Shown: positions 1 through 12,040 of the stretch, piece after piece
Position numbering within the stretch: position 1 is the first letter of the stretch
Layout: every line of letters begins with the position of its first letter
Source: Blasia pusilla
Taxonomy: Eukaryota > Marchantiophyta > Marchantiopsida > Blasiales
DNA length: 64,000 nucleotides
Reading direction: 5' to 3'
NCBI GenBank assembly: GCA_050084515.1
Contig: CM114273.1
Span: forward strand, 38,688,001 to 38,752,000
Translations under genes and position numbers: made by a program
The notes under the pieces: model-generated
Database searches by the model: none
Seen by the model: the letters and a program-made list of their open reading frames with translations, nothing else
Told to the model about the DNA's origin: nothing

Positions 1-1260
<1,260 letters not shown>

Positions 1261-1324
1261 AGAAATATGGCTTGAGAAAGCCATCTCTCTCATTCTAAGA
1301 TGTCGTGCGCACACACATCACTAC

Positions 1325-1632
1325 CCCTTTCCTTCTCCCAAGCTCTCTCCTCGGTAACATATGCTCACAGGTCACCTCCTTGGCTCTTGATATGATGTAG
1401 CGGGTCAAGCATCACTTCCCAAAGTGGAAAGTTAACTCTACCAAATATGGAAACTTACCCAAAAGAGTAATATTCTATATATGGCTCCAAATGGGCCGAA
1501 ACGAAGGGGAAACATGCTCTCTCAGGTTTTCTGGGACCTCAACAAGTCATCCTTGACCTCTTGAGTCTGTCCTCCTCTACTCGCGAAGGCGCTCTACTAG
1601 ATCGCTCCAAATTATCCTAAAAAGTTGTGACA
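1325..1632 (-). repeat. Partial 3' LTR of copy 1
   Basis: On the minus strand this begins with TGTCACAAC and matches the starts of the LTRs at 9891 (+), 23217 (-) and 30571 (+). Shared blocks include the one around CGTTTCGGC and the one around GAGAGAGCTTGGGAGA. Only about 310 bp remain. The rest was lost next to the CA repeat. A 22-bp piece at 1303-1324 repeats the internal 3' end found at 1637-1658, so the LTR fragment is flanked by related internal-end sequence on both sides. Confidence 0.8.
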
Positions 1633-1942
1633 GTTATCGTGCGCATACACATCGCTACACAACATACATCACTGTCGACAAACATACACACAAACACACA
1701 TGATCCCATGCTAACTCATGGCATCCAAACAACAAGACCAGAAGTACCAAAATATCTCCAATCGCCCCCCTAGCTGGTGGTTAGGTCCCTCTAACTCTAG
1801 ATAGCCATCTATCCCTACCTACCATGACATACATCTCTTGGACACTAAGAGCAAAAAGGTCGGGTACTCATGTGGCCCCATCGTTAGTCGCCTTCTTGTC
1901 ATCCATGTCACAGACACAAGTAAGAATCTAGAACTACCTACT
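1633..1942 (-). other. 3' untranslated region of copy 1
   Basis: This lies between the stop after the PHD finger and the LTR start. The same block follows the PHD finger in copy 2 (19941-20247) and copy 4 (30262-30570). It ends in a GTGTATGCGCACGA-type sequence. No clear polypurine tract is seen directly before the LTR. Confidence 0.7.
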
Positions 1943-2290
1943 CTATGTACATCTGGGACACATCCATTGTCCCTCGTGAACCCTAGTGAGAGGTGGCGTC
2001 CAACATGCCATATGCCATCCTCTCGAACACCCATCACATACTAGCATAGTGGCTGCACCACGGACGAAATCATACAACATACATCGTAAGCCTACAAGAA
2101 CTACTGCTAAGATTGGATCAATTGTACCTTCAATGTTTGGAAGATGACATGGTGCACAGTTACACACATAGTCCTTCCAAACCATACCATTGTGTCCCTC
2201 CAATAAGAGAACACTAGATGGCAAAATCTCACCCACTCTCAAGATGGTGCGCCCTGTAGTCACATCCAACATCGTCGTTGCTACAAGTGG
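1943..2290 (-). pseudogene. Integrase C-terminal module plus PHD finger, copy 1
   Basis: The N-terminal part (about 2100-2290) resembles the small beta-rich C-terminal module of Gypsy integrases, with a run ending VLLLEGHNGMVWKDYV. It is followed by a C4HC3 PHD-type finger with LVCDGC, RGWHMAC, a TPPLTRV loop and terminal WMCPRC before the stop. In this copy the second cysteine of the CMLC-like pair is Tyr. No stop separates integrase from PHD here, unlike copies 2 and 4. PHD fingers commonly read the histone H3 tail. In this position the finger takes the place of the chromodomain known from chromoviruses. A role in choosing insertion sites is inferred. Confidence 0.8.
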
Positions 2291-3116
2291 ACATAGTCTC
2301 TCTGATGAAATCTCCGCATAGTAGGTCGATAACCACCTCCCCGAATAATCGCATATCTCAACGTATCCCGATTTTGCGCAATCGCCAAGTTCTCAATGCC
2401 ATGGGCATAACTCTCCGAAACAACTAAGCCATATGAGAACATGCTCGCATCCATACATCAGGATCATCAAGGTTCAACACCTCACCAACATCTCGACGAA
2501 TGGCCGTAGGTAAATTTGGCTCTCGGCCATAGAAAAGCAAGTATGGTGCGAAAGACGCTAAGGATGCATGCCTGCTGAATATGTATCCCATCGCCAACCA
2601 CCGCAACTGGAGGTCCTAATCTCCTAGGTGACCTCTCTACAAGCCATACTTGCGTAAACCTCTCTTCACCGTCTCCATAACCTGCTCCGCTAGTCCATCC
2701 GGCTCAGGATGATCTCGCGAAGTAGTGCGGTGGTCGATCAGCGCTTGATCACACAAGGCCTAGAACACCTCGCAAAACTTTGTATCCTAGTCTATCAACA
2801 ACTCAACTGGTACACCGTAATGACTCAGCACTTGATCTAAGAAGGCATACACTACTCCCTCACTCACTTTCTTAGAAAATGCAACCAAATTTATCCACTT
2901 CGAAAAGTGCTCGACCATCACCAACACATAACGACTATGGCACTCCGTCAAAGGTAAAGGTCCTGAAAAATCCAAACTCCATCTATAACCTAAACCCATG
3001 ATCGGAAGTGGATGCAACTGTGTAGTCAGAGCATTGAACGATGCTCAAACTCGATCACCCACCATGCACTTGGCAAAAAACTCATGAACGTCACTCTGCA
3101 TGCCTCGCCACCAATA
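2291..3116 (-). pseudogene. Integrase catalytic core, copy 1 (broken)
   Basis: The DDE core is recognisable on the minus strand. GYRWSLDFSGPLPLT carries the first Asp. A block ending VPVELLID, followed after a stop by DTKF, carries the second. DHPEPDGLAEQV carries the catalytic Glu region. LLFYGREPNLPTAIRRD follows. The zinc-binding C-x2-C of the N-terminal H2C2 finger reads C-M-V-G here, so one ligand is lost. Several stops interrupt the core. Confidence 0.85.
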
Positions 3117-3995
3117 CTATATCTGGAGCAAGCTGTACGTCCGCTTCACTCCAAAATGACCCAACTCCTCGTGGGCATGATGCACCAAACATGCTCTCTG
3201 CGAAGGATGAGGCACCACACACACTCTACCATCCTCCCAAACTTGCAACGCATGTGTCCCCTCCCACCTGAACCGTCTGGCTTGCTGTAGGATCTTATCC
3301 GGCTCTCTAGCACCCACTGTGCTCGCGACACTGCTAGTACGCAAATACTCCAAGACTACTCCATGGTCGTGAATGTCTCGGCCACTTGTCGTCTCCTCAC
3401 CGGCCTCTAAATCTAAGGACTCTCCAGCAGACCTCACCATCAAAGTCTTAGCAATGTGCCTCTCCATAGCCAACAAGCCCAAATAGTCTGACGCATGCGA
3501 TCTTGGCACCAACTCCTCATCACTCTCACAATGCCAACGAGCTCCAGTCGCATCTTGCTGACTCGAGCATGGGTTACGGCTCAAATCATATGCATCTTGG
3601 TTGAGCGTCCCAGATCTATGCACCACGTGGAATTCATACTCTTGCAACAAAAGAGCCCATCTCGCAAGCTTCCCTGTAAGCTTGTCAGACTCTATCAACC
3701 ACTCAAGTGGCTGATGATCAGTAATGATGGTAAAGGGATTGCCGAATAGATAACATCTGAAATGTGCGACAGCCCACACTACAACCAAGCACTCACCCTC
3801 ATATGAGCTATACTTCACCTCTGCAACATTGTTCGAATGACTAGCGTAAGCCACCATGAACTCTCTACCATCATCGTCATGTTGGGTGAGCACGGCTCCA
3901 ACCCCCAACATGCTCCAATCGGTATGCAACTGGAAAGGATGACCCCTGATCGATCTCCTCAATATGGGCGCGGACGTCAATCTATCCTTGAGCAA
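3117..3995 (-). pseudogene. RNase H domain and integrase H2C2 start, copy 1
   Basis: This is the longest open segment of copy 1 (292 codons). It holds a Ty3-type RNase H: the first acidic residue lies in QLHTDWSMLGVGAVLT, the Glu in SSYEGECLVVVWA, and a TDHQPLEWL block carries the third. A linker of about 130 residues follows, then HAHEELGHFGVKRTYSLL, the histidine half of the integrase zinc finger. Copy 2 has lost the RNase H by deletion, so this is the only RNase H in the window. Confidence 0.88.
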
Positions 3996-3999
3996 TTGA

Positions 4000-5012
4000 A
4001 ATTCTCTCCCCTACTCATCCCCCTAGTGCCACTCCTGATCCACCTTGGTCAGCAAGGTCAGCGGCTTCAAAATCGAGCTAAAACCCTTGACGTACCGTCG
4101 ATAGAAGTTCGCCAATCCCATGAATGCTCAAACTCGACTCACATCTCTAGGGCGTAGAATGCGTGAAATAGCCTCTACCTTCACCTGCTGCACACCAAGG
4201 CCCCATGGTTGTATCGTATGCCCCAAGTACTCAATCTGGTTGTAGAAGAACTTGCACTTGCCTGGATGTAACTTCAGCCTATGTAGCTGCAATCGCCAAA
4301 ATACCTTCTCTAGATGTCGCTCATGCTCCTCAACCGTAGTGCCAAAGACTACAATATCATCATCAATATAACACCTAGCAAAATCCAGTCCTACCAAGAT
4401 CCTATCCATGACCCTCTGAACCTCAACCAGGGCATTCTTTAACCCAAATGGTAAGAACCGCCGCAGGTACAAGCAATCCTTCCCGTGAGGATCGATGCCC
4501 CAAAATGCCATCTTCTACCTGTATTCCAATATTATAGGCAGCTGATGGTATCCGGCTCGAACATCTAATAAACTGAAGACCTTTGCATGCCCAATAACAT
4601 CAAAGATCTCCTCAAGAATGGGCATGGCATACCTATCGGACTTCGTTTGTCGATTGATAGGTCAGTAATCTCCAAACATCTGCTTATCCGTCCAGTTGCC
4701 ATGCACATCCTTCTTGGCGAGCATGACAATGGCAGATGCATACTCTCCATGCGATATCTCCACTAGTCCTTCTCCAACCAAGTCCTGGCTCCTACTATGA
4801 ATCAGAGCCCTCTCCATGTCACTGTACATGAAGGATTGTCGGAAGATCGGCGTGTCACTCGACAACTCAATGCGGATCCTTGGACCCTTCAGTGTACCCA
4901 AATCCTGCATGCTAAATGCAAAAAAACTCATATAACTCCTAAGGAATTGGTGTATCCGGTGACTCTCTCCTCCTGTCAACCTAGGGCCCATATGTGGCTC
5001 CCAAATCTCCAT
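4000..5012 (-). pseudogene. Reverse transcriptase, copy 1
   Basis: Ty3/Gypsy RT blocks occur in order on the minus strand: ALIHSRSQDLVGEGLVEIS, YASAIVMLAKKD, a PINRQTKSDRYAMPILEEIF segment, KVFSLLDVRAGYHQLPI, FLPFGLKNA, and the catalytic box CYIDDDIVVF (YIDD at about 4352-4378). A stop falls just before PINRQ and another before KMAFWG. This is the only copy in the window that keeps the YIDD box. Confidence 0.9.
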
Positions 5013-5310
5013 TGTGACTATGGTAGGACTCTCTGGCGCGGGCGTTGGTGGTTGCTATGGTGCAACCCCGTCTCGGAAAATAAAATTGGACTGCTCCCCT
5101 ACAACCAACTGCAAAAGCGGATCTCCATTTGCAGTACCCGGAACCACGCTCGATGCTGTGGCTACTATCTCCTCACCAATCTGTAAAACATCCCAAGAAG
5201 TCCAAGGGTATCTCTCCCAATCATCCTTGGTGTGTTGATCTCCTTGGGTCTCGCCCCTAGCCACTGCCTAAACCATCTTGGTAGGCATGGGGCTCACCAA
5301 CACAACTGCT
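5013..5310 (-). other. Linker between methyltransferase and RT, copy 1
   Basis: The open segments translate to a Thr/Glu/Pro-rich linker without a recognised fold. It corresponds to 17740-18018 in copy 2. Confidence 0.5.
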
Positions 5311-6320
5311 GTAATTTGTCGCATTCTCAAACGACATTGCTCAGCTACTCCTAAGTTGAGAATCCATGTCAAGCCGTTCAAGTCCATCGCATGACCCAAG
5401 ATATGACGTCGTGATGCGTGTGGAAGTGACGGTATTTCCTTCATTCCTATGGGGAATCCCATTGCTGGCTCTCGCTCATAGACATTGGGCTCCACCTACC
5501 TTTGTACCTGGTCATCCCAAATCAAGCAAGGTCCAACCTCCTTGAATGCATAGGAAGCGGGAAAACTCACCAATGTGGGAAAGGCTGCCCGTGGCATGCC
5601 AATCATGTTGCCCACACTCAAAGGTGGTCGATCATCATGCCTCACTGCCTGTGATCGACGACCCGGATCCAATATAGAATCCACCAACAAATCGGAAGGG
5701 CGGTCCACTCTCGCATACGCCCTCTCGCAAACCTCATGTGGCACCAAGTTCGTCCACCAAAGATGCGGGCGGTGTGTTCTAGAACCTATACTTGCCGCAT
5801 CCAAAACACTCTCGGGCCGATCCATACGCGCATCTGATGTGCACTTGCCACCACGCGGGACCTCCAATCGTCTAAAATCGGCGCATTCTCCATAATGTAT
5901 GCTGGAGAACGAGACTGATGCTCCTGCAAGTGTCGCAAAACCCACATCATCTCCCAAAATAACCTCGACCGAGTGTCATCTAACCCGCTACCTCATCCAA
6001 CATTTGATTGGCCCTGACACGGCCAACCATCAATAACCAAATCTATGGCCCCTACCCCCTCCAAGTCTTGCGCCCCCAACACGGAATGAAATATCCCTCG
6101 GTAGGGAACTTTGGTATCCCTAGACATCGGACCCTGATAACAAGTCAGAAAAACGGAGGCGTAATTGCGCGACATGGTGAAGTGAAGCGCGCCTCGCAAC
6201 ACCATCAATCTCTACATAAAGGTACTGTTGCACGCGTACTCCTGCCTACAAACCAGCAGCTAACCCAGTGTTGATCCCTCCAAACAGATCCAACAGCCGA
6301 ATACCCTGCTACCATGCAAG
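5311..6320 (-). pseudogene. Cytosine-5 DNA methyltransferase domain, copy 1
   Basis: C5-methyltransferase motifs appear in canonical order on the minus strand. Motif I is LLDLFGGINTGLA (about 6262-6310), the AdoMet loop. Motif IV is DLVIDGWPCQGQS, with the catalytic Pro-Cys. Motif VI reads IMENAP where ENV is usual. Motif VIII is SRTHRPHLWWTNL. The C-terminal end carries FPTLVSFPASYAF and a block around MGFPIGM followed by RRHILGHAMDLN. Motif I continuing into a VERY-type strand, DLVI-x-G-x-PC, and AHR-like spacing before WWTN resemble the DNMT3/DRM group more than DNMT1/CMT. Frameshifts split the frame near 5990 and 5490. It lies between protease and RT, so it would be made as part of the polyprotein. 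De novo methylation is inferred from the family. Confidence 0.85.
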
Positions 6321-6752
6321 AGTGCTACTATGACCCAAAGGGGTCATAGTAGGACTACTGCCTACTTGGGGTTCCTCTAATGCATCACACTCTAGTGCAA
6401 ACGTCTTGCTCCACGCGGTCTACACAAGCTCAATGGCTAAGCGTCGAAGCTTCTCAGTCGAGCCCCAAAGCAGCACCTCTCCTCCACGGACTAATGCGGC
6501 TATCATGACACTCCTCTCCACAGAAATGTCAAGAACGGGAGTATCCTCTGCATGGACATGTCCCTCAATCAAATCACTAGGCCAAGTGATGGCATTGCTA
6601 AATGTTTCTAAGGTCGCAATCTCTCGTGGTTGTCGCTTGATCACTACACCTATGAATCTAACGTGTAATGAGCTAAGGTGTCTATCACCTGACTACCATC
6701 CTAGTCTGTAGGATGCTGACTCCTCCCAGTAATCCAGAGAAAATCCCATCGG
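6321..6752 (-). pseudogene. Unknown linker between protease and methyltransferase, copy 1
   Basis: It encodes a conserved stretch of about 140 residues, including ATLETFSNAITWPSDLIEGH and LLWGSTEKLRRLAIE. It recurs twice in copy 2 (14614-14935 and 16410-16740). It does not match a family I recognise. Conservation at the protein level across copies suggests it was once a real part of the polyprotein, perhaps a methyltransferase N-terminal extension. Confidence 0.6.
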
Positions 6753-7047
6753 TTATAACACTTCTCTACCAACCAAGATGTCGTAGGACTCTGCATGAGT
6801 CACTATCCCCTTGGCTCGCACCACGGACTCATCTCTAGGATGTCCCGGGCGAATCCTCACCACGACCTCCAGTCGGATGATATACTGTGTGATACTTGCT
6901 CCACCCAAGGATGTATGTATCCCGAATGGACAACGCTCCACATCGGCTTTCTTCAAGCCTAATCCTCTGAATGACGCTTTCCCCAACATCAGGAGAATCC
7001 AACAAGAGGCGTTGAGGACTAAAATCTCTACCTCCGGAACTCATCAA
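6753..7047 (-). pseudogene. Retropepsin-like aspartic protease, copy 1
   Basis: The region aligns with copy 2, where a clear DSGA active-site box follows LD (14242 onward). In copy 1 the DSGA area is damaged, but the following LMLGKASFRGLGL, SLGGASITQYI and SYDILVG (the second conserved strand) remain. A stop follows REVL. It would cleave the Gag-Pol polyprotein. Confidence 0.75.
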
Positions 7048-7700
7048 CTAGAAGACCTCTCCTCGGTTATCCAACAACACAACACCTGGAGAAGCCATGG
7101 CACGCTGTGTCGCGGGTCTAGCGGGCATCTCCACCATTCTAGCAGCCGCAACCTGCCATGAATCTGACGTGGACGGCCCAAGCCTCAACTCCAAGGGCAG
7201 GTCCATCATCTCCTCTACAATCATCTCTCCATGCTCACATAGCGTAGCGGTCAGCCGGAACATCTCGGCGGACGTACCTCCCAATGTCATAACATCGGAA
7301 GTAGAAAATAACGAAGCATGGTACACCATCGGGGCGGCCCCCAACATCGTTCTCGACACATGCTCCTCCTGAGCATCAACAATAGGAGTCATCGCACTCG
7401 TTTCTCCCATTTCCCTCCGTGCCTGCACACCAATAACATCACCAACTCTTCGGGAACTTTGATCAGGACCCATCGATGGGTTCCTCATCAACTGGGACAA
7501 CGTGAAAGATTGAGGAAGCCTGGTCTATTTCCTAGCTTCCCCTCGTTGTGGATCCAACTCTACGGTTGCTCCACACGTCACGTCTACAACAACCTCCATT
7601 TGGGCAATCCCGCACATCTAACCACGATCCTCCATATCTCTCGTTGTTCCATATGATGTCGATGCCACAGATCCGGCATCAGGTAACCTCAATGCTATTG
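7048..7700 (-). pseudogene. Unknown region between nucleocapsid and protease, copy 1
   Basis: A 150-codon segment (7048-7500) includes SDVMTLGGTSAEMFRLTATL and DSWQVAAARMVEMPARPA. The same block occurs twice in copy 2. No family is recognised. Confidence 0.55.
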
Positions 7701-8239
7701 TGGAAATCTGCTCTTGTAGCTATTGTATCTAAGCAGCCATCCCAGTCTCACGCATGGCATCTCCCTCGACGCGTCTAAGTGGTGGCACTCTACCTCTTCC
7801 ACGGGCAACTCCATCACCTTGTCAGGCAACTCCATCTCCTCGTCCCCCAACGGGACCAACAGGTGCACAATCTCTAGCCCACCCAGACCGGCTACTCGCT
7901 CTAGTGCCCTCTCCAACCCTCAGTCCGGACGTAACTCAAGATGTAAATTGAAACACCTAGCGCGTGTGTGACCATACCTCTGACAATAGTCACACTGATA
8001 ACCTTCTGGTGCAGCACCATCTCCTCCTCCATGCTGAGGCATACGTCCATGACCCTGTCGAGTGCAATCACGTTGATGATGGGCTCCACCACATGACCAA
8101 CAAGTAATCGTAGGCGGCGGCTGTTGAGCTCCATATGAAGGCGTAGGTCTCTGTGGCACGGCCTCCTGGTATCCTCCCTAAGCTCGTGGTGCCACAATCG
8201 ACCTATCTCAGAGTTCACGTTGCTGCACAAGTGGTGCAT
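7701..8239 (-). pseudogene. Gag nucleocapsid part with two zinc knuckles, copy 1
   Basis: The first knuckle is CWSCGGAHHQRDC, spaced CX2CX3HX4C and so one residue shorter than usual. The second is CDYCQRYGHTRARC, a canonical CX2CX4HX4C. Between them is a Gly/His/Gln-rich spacer. The flanks are Pro/Gln-rich upstream and acidic downstream (VPLGDEEMELPDKVMELP). The knuckles would bind element RNA during packaging. Confidence 0.85.
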
Positions 8240-9240
8240 GCAATCATGACTGCTCTCGCCTAGAACCCATGGTGGCTATGCTCTCCTCCGCCATGTTGCA
8301 CTCAATGTTCTCGGCAATCCTAAAAACATCTCTCAACGTAGGGAAGGTGTTCATAAGAAGCACCTCCTCCCGCACTCGTGTCCGCAGGGTCGGATCCATC
8401 ATCGCGTACCATGACTGGATAGCCTAAGCCTCTATCACTCCCTGAGTGACGTTGATCAACCCGCGTAAGCGAGTGTAAGCCTCATGCAAAATCTCACCCG
8501 GCCGCCTCTAGAAGTCGTGGATGCTCCGTAACTTCTCCGTCCGTACCCCCTGGTAGCTCGCCCTCAACTCGGCGAAGAACTCAACCACAAGGTTGAACCT
8601 GGGACGAACCCGACTAGACAGTGCAACTGCTCTAGTGCGAGTGACCACTCCTAAAAAATCACTAGTGGAAGAGGAAGTAGCCTCTCCTTACGCCTCCTCC
8701 TCATGTGGGAACGGCTCCATCCATGACACATAGTGTGGGCCATAGTAGAGTCACCATGCCTCAATCTCCTGGGCATATCTGTGGGAGAACTCATGATAAT
8801 CGTCCATGGGCGCCCCCTCTAAATCCTGGAACATACCATTCCATGTTGTAAACGGGTTGAACTCTCTAGAGTTCCTAGCCTGTTGTGAGTCACACCAACT
8901 CCTAAACTCCGCAATGAAGTCACGTAGCTCTATAGTGCCTACAACACCCGAAAACCTACGCAGTCCTCTACCTCGGTCGTCCATCTGGTACGCCCAACTG
9001 GTAGGACCACTCAATGTGTACGGTGGATCAGTAACACACTTCTCTACACGCTCCCCCTCGTTTGAAGATGACATAGAAGGAGATCGAGGTGGTCTCTCAC
9101 GTGGAGACCCTTGAAACCTCACACCACTATGGGTAAACCCTCTAGAGCTACTCTCAAGTCCACTACCTCGCCTCTCAAAATCCTGAAAGGATGCCTTGAT
9201 GGCCCTCGTGCCCCTCTCACATGATCACTCTCAATCTTGC
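8240..9240 (-). pseudogene. Gag N-terminal and capsid region, copy 1
   Basis: It starts with an Arg/Ser/Pro-rich stretch (SPRERPPRSPSMSSS), then SGPTSWAYQMDDRGRG and FIAEFRSWCDSQQARNSREF. A retrotransposon-gag-like helical part contains FAELRASYQG and LRGLINVTQG. Stops interrupt it near 8750 and 8690. The start codon cannot be fixed. Confidence 0.75.
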
Positions 9241-9890
9241 AAGTAATCCCTCAATCACAAAAACTAAACATGCGGCACTCAATCTATACTCTCTCAAACG
9301 TGTGTTGTGCGGCAAAAAGCGACGCGGTTCGGCAAATGAACTGATCTATTCTCTCATTGACAAACCATCCTCAACTCTAAACATCCCACACAGGTCTATG
9401 TCCCATAAACCCATACATCATTGATGCTCTCAGCATTAGCACGAAACCCAATATCCCAAATAACTTCCCAATATCCGGAAATCCCTCACACGTGCAGGGT
9501 AAGAGACCAGAATGGATAACCTGACAATAAGTCGATATTGTTCCTCATGACCTGCAAATCCCAACCCCAACTCGATTGTGAAGATAACTCTCCCAATAAA
9601 CAAGTCGTACTCCTCTCGTACTGACGCTACTCAAACCTCCTTGATATGCGATGCAGGTTCAGCGGTCGAGTGCGGCACGGAATGGCTACAAACGACACGA
9701 CACTCAAGAATCAGGTGTGACACTCGGCGGCAAACCCTCCTCAATCAGAAATTCACAAGTTATGCTCCTTAGTGAAGGAGCAGTTGTGTGATTGAGACGG
9801 TGCGGTGCGGCCACGAGCGACACGGCGCGGCAATCGGCGGCGCATTGCGGCTACGAGCGTCAAGGCACGGTACTCGATCGTTGTGGAACC
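9241..9890 (-). other. 5' leader of copy 1
   Basis: This non-coding leader matches 11300-12040 of copy 2 in inverted orientation, including the shared block around CACACAGGTCTATGTCCC and a cytosine-rich inverted segment. It ends at CGATCGAGTACC-type sequence near the expected primer-binding site, and then directly meets an LTR in plus orientation. Confidence 0.7.
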
Positions 9891-11290
9891 TGTCACGTCT
9901 TTTAGGATAGATCGTTGAGATCTAGTATAGTGCCTTTATGTGAACTAGAGGATAGGCTCAGTAGGTCGAGGATGACCTACTGAGTCCCCGGGAAACCTGG
10001 GAGAGCAGGTTCCCCCTTCGTTTCGGCTCATTTGGAGCTATATTGAGAACTTACTATTTTAGGTAAGTAAAATTTTGAGTATATTATCAACTTTCTATTT
10101 TTGGTTATTGGCCCTTGACCCCTTACATCGGGTCAAGAGCCCAGGACGTGACTTGGGAGCATAGGTTACCATGGAGAGAGCTTGGGAGAAGGGAGGGGTA
10201 TACTTCAAGGAGAGAGAACTTGAGAGCTCATTCTCTCTTTGTTGAACCTCTTGGCATGAGGCGGCGGAGCCGCCGTTTTTCTTGTCTTGTGTGTGTAACC
10301 CAAGCCTCTCATTAGAGTGGGTTTGGTTTGACATTGAGAGAGACATGTGAAAGTGCACACATGTGAGACCTATGGTGGTGTGAGAGAGATTGGATCTCAT
10401 TTTACAAAGAGAGAATGAGTGAGTGAGAGAGCTTCATGGAGGAGCTCGCTAGTCACTCGCTGATTTTGCATGTTGGGAATCATATTCCCCATTCAGCGGT
10501 TCATGGGAGTGCTCATCGGAGCAAGATCCGCTTACTTGTGATGTTTCCTTTGCCAATTTTTTGTGTGGAAGAGTGGCGCGGGGAAGCGTTGCCCAATTTT
10601 TTGATAGGGATTGAGTATGGGGGAGGGTTGCTCCATACCGGTGCTCTTAGGAGCACCATATAGCTTGTTGATTTGTGTTCTCATATGTTTTACATTTTTG
10701 CAAGGAGAAATCAGCGCGGAAGCGCTACTGAATTTTGTGTATGAGAAAGAGACATTGGGCTTTACAACAGTCCCCGTCAGTTCTTACTTGAATGTTTGAT
10801 TCCAAATATTTTTTGATTCTGTTGTAGATTGTGAAGTTGTACATGCTATGCAAAAAAAAATGCGCAATTTGGACTTGCGAGCAAAAAGTTATGGTCAATC
10901 TTGCAAAATAGCCATTGCTAGGCAATTTTTAGGGTTAAATTGTTCAAACCCTAAACCAGCCGCCGCGGCGGCCGTCGCTGTCATAGTCACCATCAAAGAT
11001 CCGTGTCAATGCTTAACCGTCACCGTCGACGATAAAAAATCATCGTCAACGGTCCACCGTCGATCGCTGTCGTCGCCTAGCGCTGCTTAGGGCCGCGTTC
11101 CGCCGTTGTCTACCCTTTGGTTGCCATTTTCGCCATTACGAAGTGGAGGGTCTTCCACGACCACCGTTGATTCTCTGACTTGCACGGCCACCATATACTT
11201 TGGTTTGGCCACCACCGTCTTCGCAGTTTTGTCATCAACCAGTGATGGCATGTGACCTCGGGTTATGGTGTTTGAGTTTTCATTTCATGT
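9891..11290 (+). repeat. 5' LTR of copy 2
   Basis: It starts TGTCACGTCTTTTAGGAT. The first ~750 bp match the LTR of copy 3 in inverse orientation, and shorter parts match copies 1 and 4. The right end is uncertain. The leader begins near 11305, where TGGTAGCCGCTC could be a primer-binding site but matches no tRNA I can name. If so the LTR is about 1.4 kb. A telobox-like AACCCTAAA lies near 10950 and a GC-rich CCGCCGCGGCGGCC run near 10960. It abuts the copy 1 leader with no host sequence between. Confidence 0.7.
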
Positions 11291-11299
11291 TGCTATGTG

Positions 11300-12040
11300 G
11301 GAATTGGTAGCCGCTCGACAATGATCGAGTACCATGCCGTGACACCCATAGCCGCAACACACCGCCGATTTTTGCGCCGTACGGCTCGTGTCTACATCAC
11401 ACCATCTCGATCGCGGAGATGCTCCTTCACTAAGGAGCAGAGCGTATGAATTGTTGATTGAGGAGGATATGCCGCCGAGTGCCGCACCCCATTCCCGAGT
11501 GCCGTGTTTTTTGTAGCCGTTCCGTGCCGCCAATGCCACACCGGACCGCTGGACTTGCACCGCACATTGAGGAGGTTTGAGCAGCGTCAGTACGAGAGGA
11601 GTACAACTTGCTGATTGGGGGAGTTGTCTTCACGACCGAGTTGGGGTCGAGATTTGGAGTTTCTGAGGAGCGACATCGACATTATTGTTAGGTTACCCAT
11701 TCTGGTCTCTTACCCTGTACGTGTGAGGGATTTCCGAATATTGGGAAGTTATTTGGGATATTGGGTTTCGTGCTAATGCTAGGAGCATCAATCAATGATG
11801 TATGGGTTTATGGGACATAGACCTGTGTGGGATGTCCAGAGTTGAGGATGGTTTGTCGATGAGACGATAGATCGGTTGATATGCCGCACCACATGGCTTG
11901 TTGCCACACAGCACACGTCTAAGTGAGAGAGTGTAGATTGAGTATCGCATGTTTAGTTTGAGTGATTGAGGGATTACTCGCGAGATTGAGCTAGAGTGAT
12001 CGTGTGAGAGGGGTAGGAGGGTCATCACGACGTCCTTTTC
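11300..12040 (+). other. 5' leader of copy 2
   Basis: Non-coding. It is homologous in inverse orientation to the copy 1 leader and partly to copy 3 (21610-22000). Many short repeats of GTGCCG/GCCGC type are present. Confidence 0.65.

Larger units (their letters stand above)
1303..9890 (-). mobile_element. Ty3/Gypsy element copy 1 with methyltransferase and PHD finger
   Basis: This is the most complete of four related copies. Read on the minus strand from 9890 to 1303 it gives a leader, gag with zinc knuckles, an unknown region, aspartic protease, a C5-DNA methyltransferase, RT, RNase H, integrase, PHD finger, 3' untranslated region and a partial 3' LTR. RT placed before integrase is the Ty3/Gypsy (Metaviridae) order. 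In-frame stops and frameshifts break nearly every domain, so it is a fossil. Its own 5' LTR is absent: the leader ends at about 9890, directly against an LTR in the opposite orientation. Copy 2 is its closest match here. Confidence 0.9.
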
